Shown piece after piece: positions 49,507 through 60,842 of a stretch of DNA of 64,000 nt (its first letter is position 1; every line of letters begins with the position of its first letter). The stretch is from an uncultured Rhizobiaceae bacterium (lineage in GTDB: Bacteria; Pseudomonadota; Alphaproteobacteria; Rhizobiales; Rhizobiaceae). The position numbers and the translations under genes are program-made. Below the pieces are notes generated by a model. It was given only the letters and a program-made list of their open reading frames with translations. It was not told where the DNA came from and did not search any database. The stretch spans positions 38,196 to 102,195 of the forward strand of contig CAMYMG010000056.1 of the NCBI GenBank assembly GCA_947259295.1, read 5' to 3'.

Positions 49507-50112
49507 ATGGACCTATTGCGGCAGAAGAACACGGAGATTGCGGGCTTCCTGGAAGACCAGTTCCTGATTGCCATGCCCGGCATGAAGGACGACAGGTTCG
49601 CGCGCTCCGTCATCTATGTCTGCGCGCATAGCGACGAAGGCGCCATGGGTCTGATCATCAACCAGACGCAGCAGATGCTGTTTCCAGACCTTCTCGTTCA
49701 GCTCGGCATCCTCGACGAGCAGGAGGCAATCCGGCTTCCCCCGCAAACACGCGACTTTGTCGTGCGCAATGGTGGCCCGGTCGATCGCAGCCGTGGGTTT
49801 GTCCTGCACTCGGGCGACTACACGGTGGAATCGTCCCTGCCGGTCTCCGACGACATCTGCCTGACGGCTACCGTCGACATTCTCCGGGCGATTTCGGCCG
49901 GCCGCGGCCCGCGTCTGGCGCTGATGGCACTTGGCTATTCAGGCTGGGGGGCAGGGCAGCTCGAAAACGAGATCGCCGAGAATGGCTGGCTCACCTGCCC
50001 GGCCAGCACCGATCTGTTGTTCGATGCCGACATCGACCGCAAATATGATCGCATCCTTGCGTCGATCGGCGTCGATATCGCCCATCTAAGTCCGTTTGCC
50101 GGTCACGCCTGA
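49507..50112 (+). CDS. YqgE/AlgH family protein (DUF179)
   Basis: 201 residues from the ATG at 49507. DUF179 features: [35 protein letters not shown], the block [20 protein letters not shown], and [22 protein letters not shown] near the end. Family function is unsettled (a transcription factor in Pseudomonas, widely conserved beside other genes). Its last ten bases overlap the tail of the EAL gene running the other way. Confidence 0.93.
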   Translation: MDLLRQKNTEIAGFLEDQFLIAMPGMKDDRFARSVIYVCAHSDEGAMGLIINQTQQMLFPDLLVQLGILDEQEAIRLPPQTRDFVVRNGGPVDRSRGFVLHSGDYTVESSLPVSDDICLTATVDILRAISAGRGPRLALMALGYSGWGAGQLENEIAENGWLTCPASTDLLFDADIDRKYDRILASIGVDIAHLSPFAGHA

Positions 50113-52994
50113 GCGAGCGGGTACTGCTCCTTCAGCATGCGCAGCACCGAGTCGCCGGCAGCCGGCGGCCCGAACATGAAGCTCTGCACATATTCGCAGC
50201 CCATCTGGCGTAGTTCGAGCGCATCGTTCTCGTCCGAAATGCCTTCGGCAACGACCGACAGCCCGAGCTCGTGCGCCATGTTGACCATCGATTTGAGGAG
50301 CACGGCGCGTTTCGGCGTCGAGTCGTCGAGGAAGCTCTTGTCGATCTTGATCGTGTCGAAGGGAAAACGCGTCAGGTAGGACAGTGACGAGTAGCCGGTG
50401 CCGAAATCGTCGAGCGACAGGCCAATGCCCAACTGCTTCAGCTTGGTCAGCACGTGGTTGGTCTGTTCGGGATTGTCCATCACCAGCGATTCTGTGAGCT
50501 CCAGCCGGAAACATCGAGGCTTGAGGTTAGATCGTGCCAGCACCGAGCGTACGTCGCTGACCAGATCGCGGCGTATCAGCTGGCGGCTCGACAGGTTGAC
50601 TGAGACCGACAGCGGCACGTCGCCGATCTGCTTCTGCCAGCCGGCAAGGTCGTCCGCCGCCCGCTGCATGGCAAAAAGGCCGAGCTGGACGATCAGGCCG
50701 CAGCTCTCCGCGACCGGAATGAAGTCCGACGGCGGGATCGAGCCGCGCCGCGGATGTTCCCAGCGCAGCAGCGCCTCGAAACCGGCGACGCTGCCGTCTT
50801 CAAGTCTGACGATCGGCTGGTAGGCCAGCGTGAACTCCTTGCGCTCGACGGCGCGGCGCAGGTCCGATTCAAGCTGCAGCCGGTCGGTGCCCACTGAGCG
50901 GAACGCTGGGCGGAAGGGCTCGATGCGGTCGCCGCCGAAGCGCTTGGCCTGGTGCATCGCCAGTTCCGCGTCCTTGACCATGTCCTCGGCCCGGTTCTGC
51001 GCATTCGTCCAGGTGATCAGGCCGATCGAGGCGGTCAGCACGATCTCGCGTTTGGCGAAGTTGATCGGCGCCTTGATCGCCTGCTTGATCGCGTCGGCGA
51101 CGCCGGCAATGCGTGCAGGGTCCTGTTCCGACAAGAGCATCAGCGCGAACTGGTCGCCGGCAAAGCGCGACAGCGCATCCTTCGGCTTCAGAAGCCGGTG
51201 CAGGCGGCGCGCGATCGTCAGCAGGATCGTGTCGCCTGCCGAGATGCCCAGCCCGTCATTGACCTGCTTGAAGCGGTCGACATCGATGACGAACACCGTC
51301 GGCTGAATCTTGTCCTCTGACTTGGCAACCGAGATGATCGCCTCGAGCCGGTTCATGAACAGCTCGCGGTTAGGCAGGCCGGTCAGATTGTCGTGCACGG
51401 CATCGTGAAGCAGGCGCTCTTCCGCCTTCTTCTGCTCGGTCACGTCGACCAGGGTGCCGACGCAGCGGATCACCTCGCCGTCGGATCCCACAACCGGCCG
51501 CGCCCGCAGCGCAAACCAGTGATAGTGCCCGTCGGCGCCGCGCAGCCGAAAACTCTGGCTGACCCGCCCGCGGCGATGCTCCAGCACCACGTCGAGCGTC
51601 GTGCGGAATGTATCGCGGTCGTCGGAATGCAGCGCGGGTAGCCAGGTGCGCGCCGGTCCGCCGAGGCTGTTCGGTGCCAGTCCGAGTTGCAGGCTGATGT
51701 CGGGCTTGGTCACCACGCGGTCGCGCAGCACGTCCCAGTCGAAGACGATGTCGCCTGAGCCGGAGACGGCCAGCGCTTGCCTTTCCATGTCGCTGAACAG
51801 GCCATGGTGGAGCGCGCCGCCGGCAAAGGCGTGCTGCATGACGGTAAAGCCGATCAGGAGGATGATCAGGATCAGCCCGCCGCCCAGCGCCGGCTGCACC
51901 ACGTCGTTGTCGATCACGCCGGTAATCGCCATCCACGACCCGGTCAGCCACAGAAGCACCATCACCCAGCTTGGGATCAGCATGATGGCGCGGTCGTAGC
52001 CGCGTATGCCGAGCAGCACGATGAGCCCAATACCGGCGATCGCGGTAGCGGCAAAGGACAGGCGTGCGATGCCGGCGGCGACCGCCGGGTCGATGATCGC
52101 CACGCCGGCGATCAGCAGCAGGCCGCAGATCCAGACGAACACGCCGTAGCTGAAATGGCCGTGCCAGCGGTTGAGGTTGAGATAGGCGAACAGGAATACC
52201 ACGAAGGTCGCCGCCAGCCCCACTTCGGTACCGGCCCGCCAAATCTGCTCGTTGCCGGGCGAAATCTCGATGATCTTGTTGAGGAAGCCGAAATCGACGC
52301 TGATATAGGCCAGCACCGCCCAGGACAGTGCGGCAGTCGCCGGAAACATCGACGTACCCTTGACCACGAACAGGATGGTCAGGAACAGCGCCAGCAGACC
52401 GGCAATACCGATGACGATACCGCGGTAGAGCGTATAGGAGTTCACCGAATCCTTGTAGGGCTCGGGGTCCCAGAGATAGACCTGCGGCAGGTTCGGCGAG
52501 GCCAGTTCGGCGATGAAGGTCACCACCGTTCCCGGGTTCAGCGTCACCAGGAAGACGTCGGCATCGGGGCTTGCCTGGCGATCGAGTGCAAAGCCCTCGC
52601 TCGGCGTGATGGCGGCGACCCGGCTCGACCCGAGATCGGGCCAGAAAAGGCCGGAATTCACCAGCCGGAAATGCGGTGCGACGATCAGACGGTCGAGTTG
52701 CTGGTCGGTGGTGTTGGCAAGCGCGAACACCGCCCAGTCGCCGGTCGAACGCTCGTCATTGGCCTCGACCTCGATGCGCCGCACGATCCCGTCCGGCCCG
52801 GGGGCCGTCGACACCTGGAAGTTCTCGCCCTGGTTCTGGTAGATCTGGACCGCGCCGGAGAGATCGAGCGCCACATTGTCGCGCGAGATCTTGATGGGCT
52901 CGATGGCCAGTGCCGACGACGCCGCGCACAGCGTGGCAGCGACGGCCAGCACCAGCCCAAGTAAAATGTTTCTGAGCAGGTTGGCCGCCAACAT
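50103..52994 (-). CDS. Membrane-bound cyclic-di-GMP phosphodiesterase with 7TM, PAS, degenerate GGDEF and EAL domains
   Basis: 963 residues. Order: signal peptide (1-30); periplasmic sensor domain (31-180); seven membrane helices (about 190-395, 7TMR-DISM layout); PAS (410-520); GGDEF-like (535-690); EAL (705-950). The GGDEF signature reads AGDQF (612-616), losing a catalytic Glu, so cyclase activity is unlikely. The EAL domain keeps EALLRW (740-745), [19 protein letters not shown] (862-870), KIDKSF and AEGI, so it should hydrolyse c-di-GMP. The degenerate GGDEF may bind GTP as a regulator. Last gene of the thrC operon, overlapping the acetyltransferase by one base. Confidence 0.92.
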   Translation of the reverse strand: MLAANLLRNILLGLVLAVAATLCAASSALAIEPIKISRDNVALDLSGAVQIYQNQGENFQVSTAPGPDGIVRRIEVEANDERSTGDWAVFALANTTDQQLDRLIVAPHFRLVNSGLFWPDLGSSRVAAITPSEGFALDRQASPDADVFLVTLNPGTVVTFIAELASPNLPQVYLWDPEPYKDSVNSYTLYRGIVIGIAGLLALFLTILFVVKGTSMFPATAALSWAVLAYISVDFGFLNKIIEISPGNEQIWRAGTEVGLAATFVVFLFAYLNLNRWHGHFSYGVFVWICGLLLIAGVAIIDPAVAAGIARLSFAATAIAGIGLIVLLGIRGYDRAIMLIPSWVMVLLWLTGSWMAITGVIDNDVVQPALGGGLILIILLIGFTVMQHAFAGGALHHGLFSDMERQALAVSGSGDIVFDWDVLRDRVVTKPDISLQLGLAPNSLGGPARTWLPALHSDDRDTFRTTLDVVLEHRRGRVSQSFRLRGADGHYHWFALRARPVVGSDGEVIRCVGTLVDVTEQKKAEERLLHDAVHDNLTGLPNRELFMNRLEAIISVAKSEDKIQPTVFVIDVDRFKQVNDGLGISAGDTILLTIARRLHRLLKPKDALSRFAGDQFALMLLSEQDPARIAGVADAIKQAIKAPINFAKREIVLTASIGLITWTNAQNRAEDMVKDAELAMHQAKRFGGDRIEPFRPAFRSVGTDRLQLESDLRRAVERKEFTLAYQPIVRLEDGSVAGFEALLRWEHPRRGSIPPSDFIPVAESCGLIVQLGLFAMQRAADDLAGWQKQIGDVPLSVSVNLSSRQLIRRDLVSDVRSVLARSNLKPRCFRLELTESLVMDNPEQTNHVLTKLKQLGIGLSLDDFGTGYSSLSYLTRFPFDTIKIDKSFLDDSTPKRAVLLKSMVNMAHELGLSVVAEGISDENDALELRQMGCEYVQSFMFGPPAAGDSVLRMLKEQYPLAQA

Positions 52995-53590
52995 CAGTCC
53001 TTTGCAATGGCGATTCGCCGATCCTCGGAAACCAGACCGTACAGGTAATGATCCTGCCAGCTTCCGTTGATCTTCAGATAGGATCGCAACAGCCCTTCGC
53101 GTGTAAATCCGGCTTTTTCAAGCACACGGACTGACCTCGTGTTGTTGGGAATACAGGCAGCTTCGACCCTGTGCAACCGCATCGTGTCGAAGGCATAGCG
53201 GCAAAGCAGGTTGAGGGCGTCCACCATCACCCCCTGGCCGGCGTGCCGCTCGCCGAGCCAGTAGCCGATATGCCCGGATTGGGCGACGCCCCGGCGTATG
53301 TTTCCGAGCGTGATGCCGCCGAGCAGCTTCCCGCTTGGCACTTCGAAAATGAAGAATGCGATCGCAACGCCCTGGGCGTAGTCCTTGCGGTAACGCTGCA
53401 GCCGATGGCGCCATGCGGCGTGGCCGAGTTCGTCGGCCGCCCATTTCGGCTCCCAGGGCTCCAGGAACGACCGGCTCTGGCCGCGCAGTTCCGCCCATTC
53501 CCTGTAGTCCCGCGAAACGGGCATGCGCAGCGAAACGCGTTCGCCTTGCAGGATGGGATGGTCGGACCGGAAGAGGGAAAACGCGAACAT
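52994..53590 (-). CDS. GNAT acetyltransferase, RimJ/RimL-like
   Basis: 198 residues. GNAT blocks: VSLRMPVSRDYREWAELR at the N-terminus, GGITLGNIRRGVAQSGHIGYWLGERHAGQGVMVDAL with acetyl-CoA loop, and the C-terminal IPNNTRSVRVLEKAGFTREGLLRSYLKING. Resembles enzymes acetylating ribosomal protein N-termini (RimJ), but the target is not readable. Second-to-last gene of the thrC unit; the stop overlaps the EAL gene start (TGATG). Confidence 0.9.
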   Translation of the reverse strand: MFAFSLFRSDHPILQGERVSLRMPVSRDYREWAELRGQSRSFLEPWEPKWAADELGHAAWRHRLQRYRKDYAQGVAIAFFIFEVPSGKLLGGITLGNIRRGVAQSGHIGYWLGERHAGQGVMVDALNLLCRYAFDTMRLHRVEAACIPNNTRSVRVLEKAGFTREGLLRSYLKINGSWQDHYLYGLVSEDRRIAIAKD

Positions 53591-53605
53591 TCCCCGCGTT
53601 CGCCG

Positions 53606-54898
53606 TCAGACCGCGAGTTTGCGCAGACTTGTATCGGTGCCGGGCAGAACGTCGCGGATGGTTTCGTAGGGTGCCAGCGTGGCGATCGGACCGACCGCGG
53701 CGATGGTCGGCGTCGTCGAGAACAGGCGCCCCGACAGGTCGCTCAGGCGCTCGACGGTCAGTGCCGACAGCCGCTCCATCAATTCGTCCCTGGCGATCGG
53801 CCGGCCGAACAGCAGCAGCTGGCGGGCGATCTGTGACGCACGGCTGGAGCAGCTTTCCGCGGACATGATGAGGCCGGCACGATACTGCGCCCTGGCCCGG
53901 TCGAGCTCTTCCTGGGTGATGCCGTCGCCGGCATTCTGCAATTCGCTGACGATCACCGGGATCAGCTTGGCAATGTCGCTCTGGCCGGTCGCTGAATGCA
54001 CGCCGAAGATGCCGGTATCGGAAAATCCCCAGTGGAAAGCGTAGACCGAGTAGCACAGGCCGCGTTTCTCGCGCACTTCCTGGAACAGCCTCGACGACAT
54101 GCCGCCGCCAAGGATCATCGACAGGACCTGCGAGGCGTAGAAGTCGCGCACGTGGTAGGCGCGTCCTTCGAAGCCGAGGATGATCTGCGCATCCATGAGG
54201 TCGCGGTGCTCGCGAAAATCGCCGCCGACATATTGGGCGTAGGTCGGCACCGCGCTCTCGGCCTTTTCGCGGAACGATCCCAGGCGCTTTTCCACCTCGC
54301 GCACGAAGGCATCGTGCTTGATGTCGCCAGCCGCGACGACAACCATGCGCTCGGCGCCATATTGCCGTTCGATGTAGTCGTGGACGTTTGCGGAGGTGAA
54401 GGAGCGGACCGTTTCAGGCGTGCCGAGGATCGAGCGTCCGATTGTCTGGTGGCGGTAGGCGGTTTCGGTGAACTTGTCGAAGACGATGTCGTCGGGGGTG
54501 TCGTGTGCGGCGCCGATCTCCTGCAGGATCACGTTCTGCTCGCGTTCCAGTTCGCCCGGGTCGAACTTGGATTCAGTCAGGATGTCGGAGAGTATGTCGA
54601 CTGCAAGCGGCACGTCGTCGCGCAACACGCGCGCATAGTAGGAGGTGGTTTCTACGCTCGTCGCTGCGTTGATCTCGCCGCCGACATCCTCGATGTCCGA
54701 GGCGATCTGGAAGGCGGACCGCCGCGAGGTGCCTTTGAAGGCCATGTGCTCGAGCAGGTGGGCCATGCCATGTTCGTTGTCGCGCTCGTTGCGCGCTCCG
54801 GACTTGATCCAGACCCCTAGTGCAACAGATTCCATGCTTGGAAGGGTTTCGGTGGCGACTGTCAGGCCGTTCGACAGACGGCTTACCTCAACACCCAT
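53606..54898 (-). CDS. M16 family zinc peptidase (mitochondrial processing peptidase-like)
   Basis: 430 residues. The inverted zinc motif is HLLEH (H47, E50, H51 in MAHLLEHMAFKGT), with the third ligand Glu in LEREQNVILQEIGAAHDTPDD. The N-terminal half (1-210) is active; the C-terminal half has the R/Y residues in REKRGLCYSVYAF. This is the bacterial relative of mitochondrial processing peptidase beta and usually follows thrC in alphaproteobacteria, as here (14-base gap). Substrates are unknown; it is predicted to degrade peptides. Confidence 0.93.
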   Translation of the reverse strand: MGVEVSRLSNGLTVATETLPSMESVALGVWIKSGARNERDNEHGMAHLLEHMAFKGTSRRSAFQIASDIEDVGGEINAATSVETTSYYARVLRDDVPLAVDILSDILTESKFDPGELEREQNVILQEIGAAHDTPDDIVFDKFTETAYRHQTIGRSILGTPETVRSFTSANVHDYIERQYGAERMVVVAAGDIKHDAFVREVEKRLGSFREKAESAVPTYAQYVGGDFREHRDLMDAQIILGFEGRAYHVRDFYASQVLSMILGGGMSSRLFQEVREKRGLCYSVYAFHWGFSDTGIFGVHSATGQSDIAKLIPVIVSELQNAGDGITQEELDRARAQYRAGLIMSAESCSSRASQIARQLLLFGRPIARDELMERLSALTVERLSDLSGRLFSTTPTIAAVGPIATLAPYETIRDVLPGTDTSLRKLAV

Positions 54899-54912
54899 AT
54901 GAACTATGCTCC

Positions 54913-56316
54913 CTAACGCGCCGCTCGTGTAAGGCGGCTAATGTGATCTTCCATCATTTTCAGATCGGATGGAAGTACCGTGAACCTTTCCTCGGCCTGC
55001 ATCAACCCCGCAAGCCGCGCCGGAAGTTCGGGCCGTACCCCGCAGGCGCTTTCGACCGAGGCCGGAAACTTTGCAGGGTGGGCGGTCGCGAGAACGATCA
55101 TCGGCGTTTCCCTGTCGCCGATTTCATGCGCGACATGGAGGGCGTTCGCGGTGTGCGGATCGGCGAGGTAGCCATTCGTGTCCAGCAGCCTGCGGATGGT
55201 GGCGGCCGACTGTTCGACCGTGGCCCTTCCGGCGTCGAAGCCGTCGCGGATGCGGCCGAGCGTGGCGGCGTCCAGGGTAAAGCTGCCGGACTGCTTGAGG
55301 CTCGCCATATAGCGTCTGACCGCCGCGTCGTCACGTTCGCCTGCCTCGAAAAGCAGCCGCTCGAAATTGGAGGAGACCTGGATATCCATCGAAGGCGAGG
55401 TCGTCTCCATGACGCCCTTGATCAGGTATTCGCCAGTGGCAAGGGTGCGCGCCAGTATGTCGTTGTCGTTGGTCGCAATCACAAGCCGGTCGATCGGCAG
55501 GCCCATCCGCTTGGCGGCATAGCCGGCGAAAATGTCACCGAAATTCCCGGTCGGCACCGTGAAGGAAACCGGCCGGTCGGGGCTGCCCAGCGAAATCGCC
55601 GACGAGAAGAAGTAGACGATCTGGGACATGATGCGGGCCCAGTTGATGGAATTGACGCCCGACAACGCCACGCGGTCACGGAACCCGTGGTCGTTGAACA
55701 TGTCCTTCACCAGCGCCTGGCAGTCGTCGAAATTTCCCTCGACGGCGAGGGCGTGAACATTTGATGCATGGTGCGTGGTCATCTGCCGGCGCTGCACGTC
55801 GGAGACTTTGCCGTGCGGGTAGAGGATGAAGATATCCGTCCGGTCCCGGTCCGCGAAGGCGTCGATCGCCGCGCCCCCGGTGTCGCCGGAGGTAGCGCCG
55901 GCAATCGTGGCGCGCTGTCCGCGCTCGGCCAGTATGTGGTCCATCAGCCGGGCGAGCAACTGCATGGCGACGTCCTTGAAGGCAAGCGTCGGCCCGTGGA
56001 AGAGCTCGAGCAGGAAACCGTTCGCGCTGGTCTGGACCAGCGGGCAGACGGCATCATGGTTGAACGTCGCGTAGGCCTCGCGCACCAGCCTTTCGAAGAC
56101 GGCGGGCCCGATCTCACCGCCGAGGAACGGGGTCAGGATGCGCACCGCAAGGTCCGGGTAGGAAAGTCCGCGCATGGCGCGGATGTCGGCGGGGCTGAAC
56201 TGCGGCCATTCTTCCGGCACGTAGAGCCCGCCATCTCGCGCCAGTCCCGCGAGCACCGCGTCCGAGAAACCGAGAACGGAGGCTTCTCCCCGGGTGCTGA
56301 TGTACTTCATGCTCAT
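54913..56316 (-). CDS. thrC: Threonine synthase
   Basis: Converts O-phosphohomoserine to threonine with PLP, completing the pathway begun by ThrB. 467 residues, the long alphaproteobacterial/yeast type. N-terminal signature MKYISTRGEASVLGFSDAVLAGLARDGGLYVPE; PLP-lysine K114 in GPTLAFKDVAMQ; GATSGDTGGAA; GNFGDIFAGYAAKRMGLP. An ATG two codons downstream (56310) is an equal start choice. First gene of the operon thrC / M16 peptidase / acetyltransferase / EAL protein. Confidence 0.96.
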   Translation of the reverse strand: MSMKYISTRGEASVLGFSDAVLAGLARDGGLYVPEEWPQFSPADIRAMRGLSYPDLAVRILTPFLGGEIGPAVFERLVREAYATFNHDAVCPLVQTSANGFLLELFHGPTLAFKDVAMQLLARLMDHILAERGQRATIAGATSGDTGGAAIDAFADRDRTDIFILYPHGKVSDVQRRQMTTHHASNVHALAVEGNFDDCQALVKDMFNDHGFRDRVALSGVNSINWARIMSQIVYFFSSAISLGSPDRPVSFTVPTGNFGDIFAGYAAKRMGLPIDRLVIATNDNDILARTLATGEYLIKGVMETTSPSMDIQVSSNFERLLFEAGERDDAAVRRYMASLKQSGSFTLDAATLGRIRDGFDAGRATVEQSAATIRRLLDTNGYLADPHTANALHVAHEIGDRETPMIVLATAHPAKFPASVESACGVRPELPARLAGLMQAEERFTVLPSDLKMMEDHISRLTRAAR

Positions 56317-56439
56317 CCGTTCAAAGACCTTTGCGGGCTGCCAGTGGGGAAAGTCCGAGAATTTGTGCGAACCGTCAGTCGCATTTCTGCCCTGCCGTTG
56401 CTATAGAGCGGCGGCTTTGCGGAAGGGGAATATAGTTTC

Positions 56440-57024
56440 ATGGTGCGTCGATCAATGTCTGGTCGTTTTCTGGTGGCTTTTGCGCTCGCCAGCTTTACCC
56501 TCACCGTCGCCGGCTGCCAGTCGGGCGACAGCGGCAGCATTCTTGGCTTCGGCAGCAAGGAAAAGAAGACCGAACCGGACAACACCAAGGTCCTGGCCAG
56601 CGACCTGCTCGGCTATTGTCCGAAGGTGACGCTGAAGGAGGAAACCGGCTTCTTCAACAAATACGCCAAGGGCGGCGAGGAAGATCCCGCCAAGCTTATC
56701 TATCAGGCCTCGATCAGCGACGTTACCCGCAGCTGCAAGACGGCAGGCGGCATCCTGACCATGGAAATCGGCGTCGCCGGGCGCATCGTTCCCGGGCCCG
56801 CAAGCACGGGCGGCACGGTCAATCTTCCCATCCGTATCGCCGTCACCCGCGGGCCCGAAGTGCTCTATTCGCAGTTGCATGAATATCAGGCGGCCCTCGG
56901 CGATGCTGCAACCCAGTTCGTCTTCAGCGATCCCAATGTCAGCGTACCCGTGCCTGCCGAGCGTAGCCTGCAGGTGCTGGCCGGGTTCGATGCCGGCCCA
57001 GTCAAAAAGAAGACGGACGAATAG
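56440..57024 (+). CDS. Lipoprotein of unknown function (194 aa)
   Basis: Starts MVRRSMSGRFLVAFALASFT; the lipobox TVAGC puts the lipidated Cys at 26, and an ATG five codons later (56455) is also possible. The mature part has a charged linker (GSKEKKTEPDN), an AxDLLGYCPKVTLKEETGFFNKYAKGG block, RSCKTAGGILTMEIGVAGRIVPGP and FSDPNVSVPVPAERSL. Two cysteines beyond the lipobox may pair. GGAAGGGG sits 11 bases upstream. The blocks look conserved in rhizobia but I cannot name the family. Divergent from thrC. Confidence 0.8.
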   Translation: MVRRSMSGRFLVAFALASFTLTVAGCQSGDSGSILGFGSKEKKTEPDNTKVLASDLLGYCPKVTLKEETGFFNKYAKGGEEDPAKLIYQASISDVTRSCKTAGGILTMEIGVAGRIVPGPASTGGTVNLPIRIAVTRGPEVLYSQLHEYQAALGDAATQFVFSDPNVSVPVPAERSLQVLAGFDAGPVKKKTDE

Positions 57025-57028
57025 GGCG

Positions 57029-57715
57029 CTAGGCGTCCGCAGACCATTCCGACAGTGCGTCAACGACGCCCCTGAAATCCGCCCAGCGCCTGATGACGGT
57101 TTCCGCGCCGGCTTCCGTCAGCGCATCGGCATGTCCGGGATAGCTGTGCGATGCCCCGGTAAAGCCGATGACACGCATGTTGGCGGCGCGGGCGCCGGCG
57201 ATGCCGTGCACCGAGTCCTCGATCACGAAGGTGCGTGCCGGATCAGCGCCCATCGCTTCGGCTGCGTGCAGGAAGACGTCGGGTGCCGGCTTCGGCTTTT
57301 TCGTCGGCGTGTCGAGCGACGAGAAAATCCGTCCTGAAAAGAACGGCAGCAGATTGGTCTTCGTAAGCATCATCTCAAGCCGCGCCGTGCTCGAATTCGA
57401 GCAGATGCAACGCTTGGCGATGCTGTTTGCCGCTTCGTGCGCACCCTCGATGGCGCGCACGCCCGCCTGCAGCCTTCGATCGACCAGTGCCTCGGCCGTG
57501 TCGATCAGCGATACTTGGAAGGGTATGGACGCCTTCTCCTCGATCCTCAGCATGATGTCGCTGAACGTCAGGCCGGCATACACCTCCGAGATTTCCTCGC
57601 CGCTGATCGGATAGCCGGCGGCTGTCAATGCTTCGGCCTCGGCCGCTGCCGCAATGATTTCGCTGTCGACGAGAACGCCGTCGCAATCGAAAATGACGAG
57701 GTCTGGCTGGGGCAT
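57029..57715 (-). CDS. HAD-IA hydrolase (phosphoglycolate/beta-phosphoglucomutase-like phosphatase)
   Basis: 228 residues from the ATG at 57715. HAD motif I VIFDCDGVLVDSE, motif II Ser in CICSNSSTARLE, motif III Lys in KKPKPAPDVFL and motif IV VIEDSVHGIAGARAANM. The cap (about 20-95) is helical, type IA. It acts on a small phosphorylated substrate that cannot be named from sequence. It converges on the lipoprotein gene with four bases between and is divergent from ccrM. Confidence 0.88.
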   Translation of the reverse strand: MPQPDLVIFDCDGVLVDSEIIAAAAEAEALTAAGYPISGEEISEVYAGLTFSDIMLRIEEKASIPFQVSLIDTAEALVDRRLQAGVRAIEGAHEAANSIAKRCICSNSSTARLEMMLTKTNLLPFFSGRIFSSLDTPTKKPKPAPDVFLHAAEAMGADPARTFVIEDSVHGIAGARAANMRVIGFTGASHSYPGHADALTEAGAETVIRRWADFRGVVDALSEWSADA

Positions 57716-57847
57716 GGGCTTCCGGGAACAGGGTTGGGTCAGCCGCATCGGCATGCGCGGCCACGCGGGGCGCCTTACACGATGGTGTCGCGGTCGGCAA
57801 ATTGCGAGGCCGCTTCATTAAATATTTACGCTAAACGGTAACCATAA

Positions 57848-59017
<1,170 letters not shown>

Positions 59018-59027
59018 TTTCGGCGAC

Positions 59028-59639
59028 CTAGACCCGGATTCCGAGCCGGGTCAGATCGGCCTCAAGCGCAGCGGCGTCGGTAAACAGCACCGCCTGCCAG
59101 CCCGCCGCAATCGCCCCGTCGACATTCTTCTGGCTGTCGTCGATGAACAGTGATGCTGCCGGATCGAGCCCGAAGCTCAGGACATGGTGGTCGTAGATGG
59201 CGCGATCCGGCTTGATCGCCTTGATCTCGCCCGAAACCGTTATGCCGCGCGGCTTCTCCAGGAACGGGAAGCGGGCGCGGGCCTCGATAAAAGTGTCCGC
59301 GGCCCAGTTGGTCAGCAGCGTCACATCGTGGCCATTGTCGATCAACCGCTCCATCAGGGCGACGCTGTCGTCATAGGCATGCGGTACCATCTCGTGCCAG
59401 TATCGGCGGAAATTGCGAATATTCTCAGCATGATCTGGGTGGATAGCCAGGAGCTCGGCCTCCGCTTCCTCCCAGGTCCGGCCGCGGTCCTGCTCGATGT
59501 TCCAAGGCGAGGTGCAAACATTGTCGAAGAACCACTTGCGCTTTTGTGCGTCGGGGATCAGCCGCAGGAACGGCAGTTCGGCATCGTAGTGGATCAGCAC
59601 CCTGCCGATGTCGAAGACGATGTGTTTGATCTCGCTCAT
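59028..59639 (-). CDS. HAD-IA hydrolase, YihX-like
   Basis: 203 residues. Motif I is VFDIGRVLIHYD, where the usual second Asp is Gly, as in YihX-type phosphatases (DLGNV). Then LLTNWAADTFIEARARFPFLE (motif II Thr-Asn), Lys in IKAIKPDRAIYD and motif IV SLFIDDSQKNVDGAIAAGW. The small helical cap fits glucose-1-phosphate-type or dehalogenase-like members; the substrate is unknown. Its ATG overlaps the mutY stop (ATGA), so it is translated with mutY. Confidence 0.88.
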   Translation of the reverse strand: MSEIKHIVFDIGRVLIHYDAELPFLRLIPDAQKRKWFFDNVCTSPWNIEQDRGRTWEEAEAELLAIHPDHAENIRNFRRYWHEMVPHAYDDSVALMERLIDNGHDVTLLTNWAADTFIEARARFPFLEKPRGITVSGEIKAIKPDRAIYDHHVLSFGLDPAASLFIDDSQKNVDGAIAAGWQAVLFTDAAALEADLTRLGIRV

Positions 59640-60760
59640 AAATCCCCCCTTGCTTGGAACGCCTTGGTGGCACCGGGTATCGCTGCCTCAATGACTTTCT
59701 TCATCACGGTAGGCAGCGCTTCGCCATTCAGTCCGGACGCTGGCGACCAGCGGTGCCCCGGCGGTGCTGGCAAGTCGACAACGGCCAGGAACACGTCCAA
59801 TTCCAGCGAAAAATGCGTGAAAACATGGCTGATCTGCCCCGTTTTCACCCAGTTTGCCGGAAAAGGCGCGGCATTTTCCGTCGTTTCGCCATCGATTCGC
59901 GCGGTCCACCCGGTGGTCGGCACCTCGCTCATCCCGCCGAGCAGCCCGCTCTCGGGTCGTGTCCTCAAGAGCACCGCTCCGTCCTGGCGCATGGCGACGA
60001 AGGCCGCACCCCGGCGCAACGGCTTGTCGGCCTTCGGCGCCTTGATCGGCAGCAGTTCGGGATCGCCCTCGACTAGCGCGAGGCAATCGGAACGAAGCGG
60101 GCAGAGCATGCAGCGCGGCCGCTTCGGCGTGCAGATCGAGGATCCAAGATCCATCATCGCCTGGGCGAAGTCGCCGGGCCGGTCCGCTGGCACCAACGGT
60201 TCGAGAAAGCCGCGGATTTGCGGCTTGGCCTCGGGCAGCGGAACGCGGATCGCAAACAGCCGCGCCATCACACGCTCGACATTGCCGTCGACGACGGCCG
60301 CCGGCCGGCCGAAGGCGATGGCGGCGATTGCCGCGGCTGTATAGGCGCCGATGCCGGGCAGTTCGCGCAAGGCGGCCTCGGTGTCGGGGAACCTTGCGCC
60401 GGGCAGGGCCGCGACGAGTTCGGCGCATTTCTTGAGGTTTCGGGCGCGCGAATAGTAGCCGAGCCCGGCCCAGGCCTGCATCACCTCTTCGGTTTCGGCA
60501 GCGGCTAACGCTGAGACAGTCGGCCACTTGTCGACGAATTTCTGGAAGTAGGGTTTGACGGTTTCGACCGTCGTTTGCTGTAGCATGATCTCCGATAGCC
60601 AGACGCGATAGGGATCGGGCCGTCCGCCAAGCTTCAGCGCCGCCGGCGCCATGCGCCATGGCAGATCGCGGTGATGTGCGTCGTACCAGGCGAGCAACCT
60701 GGTCGCGACATCGCCGCTTGCGGCTGGCATCGTCACCGAACTCGTGTCGAAGGGTGCCAT
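59636..60760 (-). CDS. mutY: A/G-specific adenine glycosylase
   Basis: Removes adenine mispaired with 8-oxoguanine. 374 residues from the ATG at 60760 (GGA five bases upstream). Catalytic Glu57 (SEIMLQQT), helix-hairpin-helix LPGIGAYTAAAI (134-145), catalytic Asp158 in VVDGNVERV, and a 4Fe-4S cluster C210, C217, C220, C226. A C-terminal NUDIX-like domain (about 245-370, RRGAAFVAMRQDGAVLLRTRP) recognises 8-oxoG. Coupled to the YihX-like gene; divergent from the DUF721 gene. Confidence 0.95.
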   Translation of the reverse strand: MAPFDTSSVTMPAASGDVATRLLAWYDAHHRDLPWRMAPAALKLGGRPDPYRVWLSEIMLQQTTVETVKPYFQKFVDKWPTVSALAAAETEEVMQAWAGLGYYSRARNLKKCAELVAALPGARFPDTEAALRELPGIGAYTAAAIAAIAFGRPAAVVDGNVERVMARLFAIRVPLPEAKPQIRGFLEPLVPADRPGDFAQAMMDLGSSICTPKRPRCMLCPLRSDCLALVEGDPELLPIKAPKADKPLRRGAAFVAMRQDGAVLLRTRPESGLLGGMSEVPTTGWTARIDGETTENAAPFPANWVKTGQISHVFTHFSLELDVFLAVVDLPAPPGHRWSPASGLNGEALPTVMKKVIEAAIPGATKAFQARGDL

Positions 60761-60842
60761 TGGTTCCGGCTTTGGCCTATGCTGCTGGTGATTGGCTGTG
60801 GCATCAGAAAGCGGTCGAATTCGAGCGGCATGGGAAACGCAC

